NCBI GenBank assembly: GCA_009777955.1
Contig: WRKW01000005.1
Span: forward strand, 1-64,000
DNA length: 64,000 nt
Reading direction: 5' to 3'
Source of the DNA: Alphaproteobacteria bacterium
GTDB lineage: Bacteria; Pseudomonadota; Alphaproteobacteria; Rs-D84
Shown here one piece after another: positions 10,221 to 20,054 of this stretch (its first letter is position 1; each line of letters begins with the position of its first letter). Below the pieces are notes generated by a model. It saw only the letters and a list, made by a program, of their open reading frames with translations, was not told the origin of the DNA and made no database searches. The position numbers and the translations under genes were made by a program.

Positions 10221-10652
10221 ATGACTAAAAAAGATTACAAGACGCTTGAATTGGATTCAAAATATATCCCAAAGAAAAATGAAGAATATATGTCAAACCA
10301 GCAAAAGGCGTATTTTTATCGCCTGTTGTCCGACCAACGGGACGAACTGGTGGCAAGCATGGATAATGTTATGCAGGCGGTGAATCTTGGCAGAAAAAAT
10401 AACTCGGCCGGGGTTGGCGATGATGCCGACAGCAGTAATTTCGACATAGAAGCCGACATACAGTTGCGTCTGCATGAACGAAGCTTTAACCTTTTGAAAA
10501 AAATCGACCTGGCTTTGGAGCGTATGGAGAAAGGAACCTTTGGATACAGCGTTATTTCCGGGGAAGAAATAGGAATACGGCGCATGCTTGCACGACCGCT
10601 TGCCACCCTTACACTGGAAGAGCAAGAAGAAGTCGAAAAGAAAGAGAAATAG
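10221..10652 (+). CDS. DksA/TraR-family protein lacking zinc-finger cysteines
   Basis: Coiled-coil with DDADSSNFDIEADIQLRLHER and GTFGYSVISGEEIGIRRMLARPLATLTLEEQEEVE, matching the DksA finger region with Cys replaced. Confidence 0.85.
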   Translation: MTKKDYKTLELDSKYIPKKNEEYMSNQQKAYFYRLLSDQRDELVASMDNVMQAVNLGRKNNSAGVGDDADSSNFDIEADIQLRLHERSFNLLKKIDLALERMEKGTFGYSVISGEEIGIRRMLARPLATLTLEEQEEVEKKEK

Positions 10653-10680
10653 GTAAAAGCGCACATGCGTGAAACGTGTG

Positions 10681-10855
10681 TCATTGCGAGTCGCGGCATC
10701 GCATTAGTGTCATTGCGAGTGGTCAAAGACCACGAAGCAATCTTTTCCAGATAATGGAATTCTTACACTTCTCTTGCCTGAAAAGATTGCTTCGTCCGCC
10801 TGACGGCGTGACTCGCAATGACATCAGGCCACAATGACATCAAAGGCCGAGACCC
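10681..10855. repeat. Palindromic repeat element (gtCATTGCGAGt ... GAAGCAATCttttccag ... AAAAGATTGCTTC ... ACTCGCAATGaca)
   Basis: Long nested inverted repeat; outer arm 'gtcattgcgagt' occurs twice on the left and inverted on the right. Confidence 0.85.
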
Positions 10856-10873
10856 GCAAACAGCGCCGACCGC
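10839..10873 (-). repeat. Remnant of the 3' end of the Cys-rich secreted protein family
   Basis: 'catcaaaggccgagacccgcaaacagcgccgaccg' is identical to the C-terminal end (RSALFAGLGL*) of the ORF at 14788-15282(-). Confidence 0.7.
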
Positions 10874-11016
10874 AAGACGGAATTGGATCGGGTGGATTGC
10901 GCGCAAACGCACGATACATACATTATTCATTATTCATTCAAAAAAACGGAAGCAACTGCATCGCCCCACAGTCTTCATCAAGAAAACAATTTACTTACAA
11001 AATATAAATTGATTGT

Positions 11017-11841
11017 TTATTTCATAAGCAATTCGGGATCCAACGCGACATGTCGCCAATTAATCCCAAGATGCAGATGTGCACCACTGACACGACCGGT
11101 TGCGCCAATCTTGCCAACCATCTCGCCGGCACTGACACTGTCGCCAACATCCACATCTATTGTATCCAAATGCAAATATGAACTTGTAACGCCGTGACCA
11201 TGCGATACAATTACAGTCTTGCCAGCCATATATGTATCCTTTGCAAAAACCACACGACCCGCGGCAATGCTGCCCGCCGGGGTTCCCTTGGGTGCCGCTA
11301 TATCCAGCCCCCTGTGCGGAGCCCTTGGCACGCCATTGAACACTCTGCGTGATCCGAACACGCCGGATATGGGAAATTTTTTCAATGTTTGCGGCAGACT
11401 GAAATCCATAAATTCCCGCCAATCGTCTTCAATCGAACCCGTACGTGCGGCGCGGATGGCATTGTTTTCGGCATCTATACGTCTTTGTACATCGTCAGAA
11501 TATGTAACGAATTTCTGGGGAACATTTACTTTTTGCTCTATGTATTCGCGTTGTTTGATTTTATACGAATACGGGCGGCAACTCCAAAAACTGCAGAATT
11601 TCAGTTCAAGAATCTCGGGCTCGTCCCTGTCCAGCCCAAAGACAAAAACACCGTCTTTTGATATTTTATCTTTACCCTTGTATACTTTCCAACCATCTGC
11701 TTCCCCGTAAAGCATTCCACCCTGGACAGCAATCCCGCACAAGACAGGGGCATCTTTTTCGATACCTTTTACGTTGCAATCCGCGAACAAGGCCGCCGGT
11801 GCAATACACAGGGCAAAAAAAACCTTTTTCATCATTCCCAT
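11017..11841 (-). CDS. Secreted M23-family peptidase
   Basis: PHRGLDIAAPKGTPAGSIAAGRVVFAKDTYMAGKTVIVSHGHGVTSSYLHLDTIDVDVGD ... GAHLHLGINW. Confidence 0.9.
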   Translation of the reverse strand: MGMMKKVFFALCIAPAALFADCNVKGIEKDAPVLCGIAVQGGMLYGEADGWKVYKGKDKISKDGVFVFGLDRDEPEILELKFCSFWSCRPYSYKIKQREYIEQKVNVPQKFVTYSDDVQRRIDAENNAIRAARTGSIEDDWREFMDFSLPQTLKKFPISGVFGSRRVFNGVPRAPHRGLDIAAPKGTPAGSIAAGRVVFAKDTYMAGKTVIVSHGHGVTSSYLHLDTIDVDVGDSVSAGEMVGKIGATGRVSGAHLHLGINWRHVALDPELLMK

Positions 11842-12536
11842 TATTTATTCCTTATAAAGAAACGCAGATTTTTTACCAGCTCTGGCCGCGTTTTTTCGGT
11901 TAATCTGTACGCGTTTTCCATATCAAGCGGCGCACTGGCCAAGAACATAATCTGACCCTTGAAACCGGAATCCCATTCAGACAAAATCCCGTATATTTTT
12001 CCGGCAATAATTGCCTGTTCTTTATCTGAACCCCGCATATCGAACACAACCCCGTCTGCGGCAATACTTTTAAGCTGGCTGAATATTTCGGCCATATCCA
12101 ATGGTTCCGTTATATTCAAACCAAGCGATATAAACAACTTTTTACCAAAAAACAATTCATTCCTGACGGGAAGCAACGATGCCGCGATCTCTGATATATC
12201 GTCGGCAACTTTCATAATTATTCCGTCCGCACCTTTTTTCAGAACCGATTGAATCTGTTCGGACAATTTCATCGCTTGTCCTGTAAATTCTTTGCTTTCC
12301 AAATATGCAAATATTTCGATCCCTTTGTTTTCCAACCAAGACCATATCATATTAACAGATTGTGCGGGAACAACCATCCTGCGCGCGCCAATCCGCAATG
12401 CCATTTCAACCGATGCCACGCATTCGCCCGCAATCACGGTTTGCCCCGACTTGCGACCGCCGGCGCACCATACGTCGGCAATCGGCTTTATCTGTTGCAA
12501 AGAATTTGTATAGTCTATGGACATGGTATTTTTCAT
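11841..12536 (-). CDS. Hypothetical protein, TIM-barrel-like
   Basis: 231-aa ORF; alternating strand/helix pattern, no confident family. Confidence 0.6.
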   Translation of the reverse strand: MKNTMSIDYTNSLQQIKPIADVWCAGGRKSGQTVIAGECVASVEMALRIGARRMVVPAQSVNMIWSWLENKGIEIFAYLESKEFTGQAMKLSEQIQSVLKKGADGIIMKVADDISEIAASLLPVRNELFFGKKLFISLGLNITEPLDMAEIFSQLKSIAADGVVFDMRGSDKEQAIIAGKIYGILSEWDSGFKGQIMFLASAPLDMENAYRLTEKTRPELVKNLRFFIRNK

Positions 12537-12574
12537 TGTATCACATAATATTATATATGGTATAATGAAAACGC

Positions 12575-13621
12575 ATGAAACTTGATAAATTTCTTCTTGG
12601 AATACTGTGGATCGTGTCCCTGTTACTCGCGGCCAATTTTTGGTTTGATATGCGATTTGGTTTTAATATGTTTGCCCGATCTCACTGGCGGTATCTTGCG
12701 AATATCCAAACCGGCCCGGATGCGGTCAACCAACTGTTTTACATATCGCTGGTTGTGTTCGCACTTGCCCTTCCCTTTGGGCTTTATATAATTACCAGAC
12801 CGAACAGAAAAATAAAACTGGAAGGCCACAGGAAAATCATACCCCCCACCAATCAATCCCAGACAATACCCATTGCAACGCCGGCGTATACCGCACCGCA
12901 AAGGCCACCCCAACTGACAATCCCGATACATTTGCAAAATAACGCACATGTTCGAAACACACAGGTATCATATCAAGAACATCCAAATGCACAAAAAATG
13001 GAAAATATCCCAATGCATGAAAATACCCCACCCACCCCCGCCCGCCAGGTTCCAAACAATTTTTCTATCGCACCGAAAAATTCCCATAATGACATGCGAA
13101 CCCCATCTTCTGATGTAATAGCGGCTGTGAATGAAATCGTTTCCGACGCGGGATATTATCTGCGCCCCGTCCCGACCATCGGATCTGTCCGTGTGAATAC
13201 ATGGGCTGTCGGTACGGACGAAATATTGCTGATAGGCACAGTTGCAAAGGTGGATGGGACGGTCACCGCCGCCGAAGGCGGCGATTCAAAATGGAAGGAT
13301 TCATCCGGCGAATTTGAATCCCCGGTCTGGCATCTTGCCGGTGCTGTTGAAAAAGTACGCGCCCTGTTTAACGAAACCCTGGACAAATCCATAAAAGTTG
13401 ATATAAAAACATTTATAGTTCTGGACGGCGGGCAAATCATAAATGCCGATACGGTTCGCCCCGTCTGGAAAGCATTCGGTATAGATGTATTTGACAGCCC
13501 GGAAGTATTGAAAGAATACATGAACCAGAATAAAAACAGACCCATACCCGAAGACGAACGGGAAGATTTTGAAGCATACGCAGAATATATAGACACAGTG
13601 GCAGGATACTTTAATAGCTAG
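12575..13621 (+). CDS. Hypothetical membrane-anchored protein (2 N-terminal TM)
   Basis: 348-aa ORF with good coding character, followed by tightly packed downstream ORFs. Confidence 0.7.
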   Translation: MKLDKFLLGILWIVSLLLAANFWFDMRFGFNMFARSHWRYLANIQTGPDAVNQLFYISLVVFALALPFGLYIITRPNRKIKLEGHRKIIPPTNQSQTIPIATPAYTAPQRPPQLTIPIHLQNNAHVRNTQVSYQEHPNAQKMENIPMHENTPPTPARQVPNNFSIAPKNSHNDMRTPSSDVIAAVNEIVSDAGYYLRPVPTIGSVRVNTWAVGTDEILLIGTVAKVDGTVTAAEGGDSKWKDSSGEFESPVWHLAGAVEKVRALFNETLDKSIKVDIKTFIVLDGGQIINADTVRPVWKAFGIDVFDSPEVLKEYMNQNKNRPIPEDEREDFEAYAEYIDTVAGYFNS

Positions 13622-13622
13622 A

Positions 13623-14123
13623 ATGACAAAAATCGATGCCGAGCGCAGGCTTTCGGATCTTTTAATAGATGATATGCCGGTAATAGAAATCCCGGCCACT
13701 CTTGCGACCGTTGTCGCAAACTGGTTCACAAAACTGCGCGAAATCAGACGAGAGCTTATGGAATCCCTGGGCGATTCGATTCAGGAACTATCTTTTCTGA
13801 ACCTGTCCCAACAGGAATTTATGGATTTGTTACGTGGCAACTGTCTTCCCGAAAACCTTTCAATCCGCTGGCGCATTCCTTTGGAATATGGCGGTACGCT
13901 TGATATAAAAAATATGTTCCTTTGCCCGACATTCTATGCGGGACAAAACCTGGATAGGTTTTTATTGGAACAATCCGGGGCACGAACAATATGGATTCCG
14001 AACCCGGCAAAGAAAGTTTATATTCCGGCCAGAATGTTGGGGGGCGGGGATGGCGGTAATGCCACCAGCGACCGGTTAAGTGCCATAGCAGCACAGCTGG
14101 CGGCGGACAGGGGAATGGTGTAA
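13623..14123 (+). CDS. Hypothetical protein
   Basis: 166-aa ORF, 1 nt after the upstream stop and adjoining the next start. Confidence 0.65.
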   Translation: MTKIDAERRLSDLLIDDMPVIEIPATLATVVANWFTKLREIRRELMESLGDSIQELSFLNLSQQEFMDLLRGNCLPENLSIRWRIPLEYGGTLDIKNMFLCPTFYAGQNLDRFLLEQSGARTIWIPNPAKKVYIPARMLGGGDGGNATSDRLSAIAAQLAADRGMV

Positions 14124-14567
14124 ATGACGCGCGAAGAATTCTTTTTGGAACTTAAATCCCGCAAGGTAACTTTGCTTTCCACGGCCAGCGACCGTGCGAT
14201 AGAACTTTCCCAGAACGCGCTTCAACAAATGCGCGCGGCTATGATGCCCCTTTCGCTTATAGAAATTTACAGGAATATATCGGGCGGGCTTATTTCCGGC
14301 GATGCGAATATTTTTGGACCAGAAGAAGTTTTCAGACCGGCACGCGGATATGAAATTCCCGGCCTGATACAGATAAATCGGGAAATATTGGGTATGCCGG
14401 GCTTGCAGGCAAGAACCGTGTTCGGGCGCAATCAAATGTTCTGGTTCGCGTTCGATGCATTCGGAAATTTTTATATGCTTGATATACTTAACCTGAACCC
14501 CCTTCGTAAATACGAATCCGATCCATATAGGGCGATACTGGATTGTCTGGCAGTCGGAAAAATATGA
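14124..14567 (+). CDS. Hypothetical protein, possibly SMI1/KNR4 (SUKH)-like
   Basis: IYRNISGGLISGDANIFGPEEVF...FGRNQMFWFAFDAFGNFYMLD pattern; immediate continuation of the operon. Confidence 0.5.
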   Translation: MTREEFFLELKSRKVTLLSTASDRAIELSQNALQQMRAAMMPLSLIEIYRNISGGLISGDANIFGPEEVFRPARGYEIPGLIQINREILGMPGLQARTVFGRNQMFWFAFDAFGNFYMLDILNLNPLRKYESDPYRAILDCLAVGKI

Positions 14568-14767
14568 AAAAAATATCAATAACTATTTCTGGACACAGAA
14601 CCAGTATAACCCTGGAAAATGAATTTCTGGACATCTTGCGCCGTATAGCGGCAAGACGCGGGAAATCAATTGCAGAGATTATAAAAGAAATCGATGCGGA
14701 AAAATTACCCAACGCCAACCTGTCATCTGCCATAAGGGTATTTATATTGAAATCAATAGACTGCTGA
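14564..14767 (+). CDS. Ribbon-helix-helix domain protein
   Basis: MKKISITISGHRTSITLENEFLDILRRIAARRGKSIAEIIKEID resembles the alphaproteobacterial RHH_4 family; overlaps the upstream stop. Confidence 0.75.
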   Translation: MKKISITISGHRTSITLENEFLDILRRIAARRGKSIAEIIKEIDAEKLPNANLSSAIRVFILKSIDC

Positions 14768-14787
14768 TCGGGATTATTACCATAACA

Positions 14788-15282
14788 TCAAAGGCCGAGA
14801 CCCGCAAACAGCGCCGACCGGAAGTCGGAACCGCTCTGGGCGTTGAGCGCGCACGTGCTCGCGCAGCTATTCGCGCAATTGGACGGAAAGCCGTGGCTGA
14901 GCATGAAAACCCAAGCCGACGAAGCGACACTAAATCCAGGAATACTTGTTAGCTTACACCAACATCTACTTCCGCTATCGGCAACAGGGTTGCCAATATT
15001 AAGGTATGTTCCGTCTGTGCTTGAACACAAACTCGTTCCACTGAACTCTGATACATTACTTCCAGTACAGCTTCCTACTCTCCAATCGCCAAGGGACAAG
15101 TTGGTGCAATCGGTACTACTACCGCTTGCACCAAGGGCAGAACAATAATCCCTGTTACCACAACTCGTCGGACTATTGGGCTTTGGCACACACGCAACAG
15201 CGGCAATAGACCCATGCAATGGGATTATCGTTAATACAGCAAGGATGCTTGTTATCTTTATAGTTTTGTTAAATGTATTCAT
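14788..15282 (-). CDS. Secreted Cys-rich hypothetical protein
   Basis: Signal peptide; ~14 Cys; 5' region repeated at window start, 3' end repeated at 10839. Confidence 0.75.
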   Translation of the reverse strand: MNTFNKTIKITSILAVLTIIPLHGSIAAVACVPKPNSPTSCGNRDYCSALGASGSSTDCTNLSLGDWRVGSCTGSNVSEFSGTSLCSSTDGTYLNIGNPVADSGSRCWCKLTSIPGFSVASSAWVFMLSHGFPSNCANSCASTCALNAQSGSDFRSALFAGLGL

Positions 15283-15365
15283 GATACTCTCTCCTTTGGG
15301 TATATTATACCATATGCCATGACAAAGGTCAATTTTTATTTAGTCATGTAAAGTGAACGCATTCT

Positions 15366-15525
15366 TAACGGCTCTTTTAAAAGAGCCGGCATGGCAATGT
15401 TGGGGGCGGTGTCGCGCTTTGCGCGACGCATTAATTATTCATTATTCACTATTCATTATTCATTCAAAAAACGGCAGGCATCCATTGTTTAATAAGGCAT
15501 CGTGCGCACAGCGCACGATACAAAT
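15366..15525. repeat. Modular hairpin repeat, copy B (two palindromes)
   Basis: AACGGCTCttttaaaaGAGCCGgCATGGC; GTCGCGC-TTT-GCGCGAC; ATTATTC tandem units; CATCGTGCGC-ACA-GCGCACGATAC. Confidence 0.85.
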
Positions 15526-15605
15526 TAAAATTTCGATTTCCTATTGATTTCCAGGAAATTCGTTGTATAATAAGCCCCGAAAATTAAATGAAAAAAGGTA
15601 AAATC

Positions 15606-15815
15606 ATGAAAAAAGACATTCATCCGGCATATCATGAAATCAACGTGACTATGACAGACGGCAAAACCGTAAAAATGTATTCTTCCGTAAAAAAAGACCA
15701 GGTTCTGTCGATAGACAATCTGAACCATGCAGCTTGGACAGGCCAAAAGCAGACTGTCGACAAAGGCCGCCGTGCAGAAAGCTTTAAAAAGAAATTCGAC
15801 GGATTTAAATTCTAA
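15606..15815 (+). CDS. rpmE: 50S ribosomal protein bL31
   Basis: MKKDIHPAYHEINVTMTDGKTVKMYSSVKKD...HAAWTGQKQTVDKGRRAESFKKKF. Confidence 0.92.
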   Translation: MKKDIHPAYHEINVTMTDGKTVKMYSSVKKDQVLSIDNLNHAAWTGQKQTVDKGRRAESFKKKFDGFKF

Positions 15816-15898
15816 ACCCGAAAATTGCTACAATCTGCACCCATAGCCAAAAAGGCAGAAAGGGCGATATTCTGATGATTATCTGCTATCGACTATAA

Positions 15899-16609
15899 AT
15901 GGAAAATTTGCTCAAAGGATCTTCAGAATTAAACCAGATGTTCGCTGCATTGCAACGGACAGGATCCAGCCTGCGCAGAGATTTCGGTGAAGTAGAGCAA
16001 CTGCAACAATCTTTACCGGGGGCGCGCGATTTTGTGGCAAAGGCGGCATCCAGAATCGAAGAAATGATTCTATCAGACCTGACCCTTGTGCGACCCAGTG
16101 CAGGTTTGCTTACGCCCAATGTATCACGCGATGGCGACGGAATTTCTGAATTTCTGTTGTCATTATCTGGTGCGGCTAATTTTGTTCGTGGAAATCCCCA
16201 CTTTGCGATTTCGCTGGCATTAAGAATTAATGATGAAACACGCATCGGTTTGATATATTCGCCAATAGACGACAGGCTATACTATGCCGAAAAAGGTTCC
16301 GGCATGTTTATTTTTTCCGCATTTCATTCCGCCAGGATTCGGGTATCAAAATTAAAAGAACCACATGATCTGACAGTCGGATGTTCGACCCCCGGTTCTT
16401 GGCCTTTGAATCTTGGTGTGCGACGCATAACTGGCTGTCCGGCACTTGATTTGGCTTGGGTCGCAGCTGGAAAATTCGACGCGTTTATCAGCGAACCTTT
16501 GGATTACGCGGAACTGGCCGCCGGGGAATTAATGGTTTCAGAGGCCGGTGGAAAAATATGGGAAACAGACGGCCAATTGTTTGTAACAAACGGGATTGTG
16601 GAAATATAA
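15899..16609 (+). CDS. Inositol monophosphatase family protein (SuhB-like)
   Basis: DGDGISEFLLSL...HFAISLALRI...DLAWVAAGKFDAFISEPLDYAELAAGELMVSEAGGKI. Confidence 0.85.
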   Translation: MENLLKGSSELNQMFAALQRTGSSLRRDFGEVEQLQQSLPGARDFVAKAASRIEEMILSDLTLVRPSAGLLTPNVSRDGDGISEFLLSLSGAANFVRGNPHFAISLALRINDETRIGLIYSPIDDRLYYAEKGSGMFIFSAFHSARIRVSKLKEPHDLTVGCSTPGSWPLNLGVRRITGCPALDLAWVAAGKFDAFISEPLDYAELAAGELMVSEAGGKIWETDGQLFVTNGIVEI

Positions 16610-16668
16610 AAGACGTTTGCAGCATCATGGCCGGGATTTATCTTACATACATTGTATAATTTTCTTAA

Positions 16669-17433
16669 ATGAAAAAACTTCTGATATTTTTATTCTTAAT
16701 AGGCATGGGTTCGGCATTTGCCGAAGACAGCGTGGTAATTCCAGATGCCACGACGGACGCAAATGGCGGCCAAATAAACAAAACCGAACGTCCTGATGAC
16801 TTTACGGGAAAATTATGGATACAATACGGATTCAACGGTTCGTTAACATTTTCCCCGAATAGCAATGTGTCCAAAAAGATAGACGAAATAACCGGACAAA
16901 AAAACAAGCTGAATAACGGATTTGTCGGTGGAGAGCTGCGACTTGGATACAATATCAACCACTGGTTGGGATTGTGGGTTGGTGGAATATGGAAACCACC
17001 TGTTGGAAATTTGGACTTTATTACCGTGACAAAAAAAGAAGAACTCTATCCTGGATCCAGCAATTATGTCAGTATAACAAAAATGTATGATCTTTCTACC
17101 GATATAAAATACAAAGAATATTTTGTCGGCACAAGAACAAGAATAGGAGAAACAGGCGGATTTTTATTTTCTTTGATAAACAGTTTTACGAATTCATATT
17201 GGTTCGTAGATTTGGGGCTATCTCGTCGGGAAATGACAGTCACATATTCATCACGTGATTTTGAAATCGACGGAATTACAGATATAATAAATGCAACGAC
17301 ACCATATTTTGGAATGGGAACCGAAATAATGTTCGGGGAAAAGATGTCTTTAAGCATTGATGCAAATGCGACAAGTTTCTTATCCAAATTCGGAAAACTC
17401 GGCATGTCATTTCTTATAAAATATTATTTTTAA
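16669..17433 (+). CDS. Putative outer-membrane beta-barrel protein
   Basis: Signal peptide, alternating beta pattern, C-terminal ...FLIKYYF. Confidence 0.65.
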   Translation: MKKLLIFLFLIGMGSAFAEDSVVIPDATTDANGGQINKTERPDDFTGKLWIQYGFNGSLTFSPNSNVSKKIDEITGQKNKLNNGFVGGELRLGYNINHWLGLWVGGIWKPPVGNLDFITVTKKEELYPGSSNYVSITKMYDLSTDIKYKEYFVGTRTRIGETGGFLFSLINSFTNSYWFVDLGLSRREMTVTYSSRDFEIDGITDIINATTPYFGMGTEIMFGEKMSLSIDANATSFLSKFGKLGMSFLIKYYF

Positions 17434-18328
<895 letters not shown>

Positions 18329-18473
18329 TTCAAATCCTTTTAATTTACTGATTATTTTACAAGGACATTATAGAATATTTAATGTAAAATTTCCAGATAA
18401 ATCTACTTGACTTCAAACACGGTTGCTAATTTGGGAAAAATATACATCCTTGATAATTGAGTATAGAACTATA

Positions 18474-18555
18474 ACGGCAACGCAGCTGCCGTCATGCCTG
18501 CGGCGGCAGGCATCCATTGTTCAATAAGGCATCGTGCGCACAGCGCACGATACAA
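18474..18555. repeat. Modular hairpin repeat, copy C
   Basis: ACGGCAacgcagcTGCCGTCATGCC ... GGCATCCATTGTTCAATAAGGCATCGTGCGC-ACA-GCGCACGATAC. Confidence 0.85.
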
Positions 18556-18581
18556 ATTTGTATTTGCAGGTAAATTTTTTC

Positions 18582-18610
18582 TTGACTTTATTATTCTAGT
18601 ATACTAGAAT
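18582..18610 (+). promoter_or_regulatory. Promoter with TrpR-type operator palindrome (ATTCTAGTATACTAGAAT)
   Basis: -35 TTGACT (18582-18587), 17-nt spacer, -10 TAGAAT (18605-18610); perfect 18-bp palindrome 18593-18610 overlaps spacer and -10. Confidence 0.75.
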
Positions 18611-18652
18611 GATATAAATTTAATAAAAATCGATTTATAAAGGGGTTGCATT

Positions 18653-18922
18653 ATGGCCAACCTTTATCAGGCATTTGCAAGTATCAAAACCGAAAAGGAG
18701 TTTAATAACTTCTTGCGGGATATTTGCACGCCCGATGAAATAAAGGCTTTGAACAACAGATGGAAAATTGCCCAACTCCTTTTTGAAAAAAAGTTATCTC
18801 AATCAGAAATTGCTGAAAAATTGAATACCGGACTGGCAACCGTTTCCCGTGTTGCACGTTCTCTTAATGATAAATCCACCGGCGGTTATCACAGGGTTAT
18901 TTCCAATACCAATCACGCCTAA
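18653..18922 (+). CDS. TrpR-like transcriptional regulator (YerC/YecD type)
   Basis: FLRDICTPDEIKALNNRWKIAQLLFEKKLSQSEIAEKLNTGLATVSRVARSLN. Confidence 0.9.
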   Translation: MANLYQAFASIKTEKEFNNFLRDICTPDEIKALNNRWKIAQLLFEKKLSQSEIAEKLNTGLATVSRVARSLNDKSTGGYHRVISNTNHA

Positions 18923-18935
18923 GGGCGTGCTTTTC
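18914..18935 (+). terminator. Rho-independent terminator overlapping the end of the TrpR-like gene
   Basis: CACGCC-TAAG-GGCGTG-CTTTTC; the stop codon lies in the hairpin loop. Confidence 0.75.
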
Positions 18936-19103
18936 TTACTTTTCAATACAACATTGCGCGCATATTTTATGCGCCAGATGAACTTACATTAAATATCAAG
19001 AAAATATCTTTTGAGCATGTGATTCGTTCGGGGTGGCAAACAAAGGTTAATTTGACGAAAAAAGATATTGGCTTGGAATTGCAAATACTAAAAAGGATAA
19101 AAA

Positions 19104-20054
19104 ATGAAAAAACAAATGATAATAACGGATGATATATCCAGAATTTCCAAGGGATATGGCTCTGCCCCGTGGTTCGGGGAACAGGTTAAAACTCTTCCCG
19201 AACCATTGGTTAAAGAACTTCTTGCCCTTATTAAAACCATGTTTGATGCGTACTTCACGGTTAACATCGCATCGTCAAAAGATATAGTCCAAAGTTTGAC
19301 AGGCCTTGTCGCAATGGCAAACCCAGAAGTGATAATTTCAGCAGAGCCCGCATACATAGATCAAAAAGATTACAAGTTCTCAAAAGTTGTCCAACTGGAT
19401 ATATCCATGGGCATGTCGGTAAATCCCGACGAAAAGAAAATTGGCGGATACTCTGAAAACCAGTTCGTGCCAAGGTGGGGTTCGGCAAGATTTGGTAAAA
19501 CTGTGGACGATATTTTTGATGAATGTGCCCGCGCCGCAGAAAATAAAAAGGCCATCTTTATAGATGAAGTGGTGTTTACCGGCGAGACGGCAATAAAAGC
19601 GATAAAGACTTTGAATCTAAAGGGCGCGAATATAAAAACAGTCATTTCATATATTGCAACGATTGAAAGCAAACGTTTTCTTGAAGACAGGGGTATTGAT
19701 ATGAAAGCAGCATATTATATATCTGCAAAAACTGATGATACTGTTGACGCGCGGGATATGCTTTTGTTTCCACAGGGTGGAAGAACTGTCATAGACAAGA
19801 ACGGAAATCTTGCGAAACAGCCGCGCTTTCTCCCTTTTGGCAGTCCAAGGGCTCGATTTGGTATAAGCCGGTGGAATGAAAAAAGTTTTTCGGAAAACTT
19901 TGTATATTTAAATCGTTATTTATTTCAAGAAATGGAAAAACTGAACGGTCGAAAAATTGCTGTAAACGAATTGCCAGAGCCGGTTTTAAATCTGATGCAA
20001 TCAAATTCAATTGCAGACGAGTTAAGGAGAATAGAATGTCAAAAATTAAAATAG
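19104..20054 (+). CDS. Phosphoribosyltransferase-like protein
   Basis: PRPP-loop-like AIFIDEVVFTGETAIKAIKTLN. Confidence 0.7.
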   Translation: MKKQMIITDDISRISKGYGSAPWFGEQVKTLPEPLVKELLALIKTMFDAYFTVNIASSKDIVQSLTGLVAMANPEVIISAEPAYIDQKDYKFSKVVQLDISMGMSVNPDEKKIGGYSENQFVPRWGSARFGKTVDDIFDECARAAENKKAIFIDEVVFTGETAIKAIKTLNLKGANIKTVISYIATIESKRFLEDRGIDMKAAYYISAKTDDTVDARDMLLFPQGGRTVIDKNGNLAKQPRFLPFGSPRARFGISRWNEKSFSENFVYLNRYLFQEMEKLNGRKIAVNELPEPVLNLMQSNSIADELRRIECQKLK

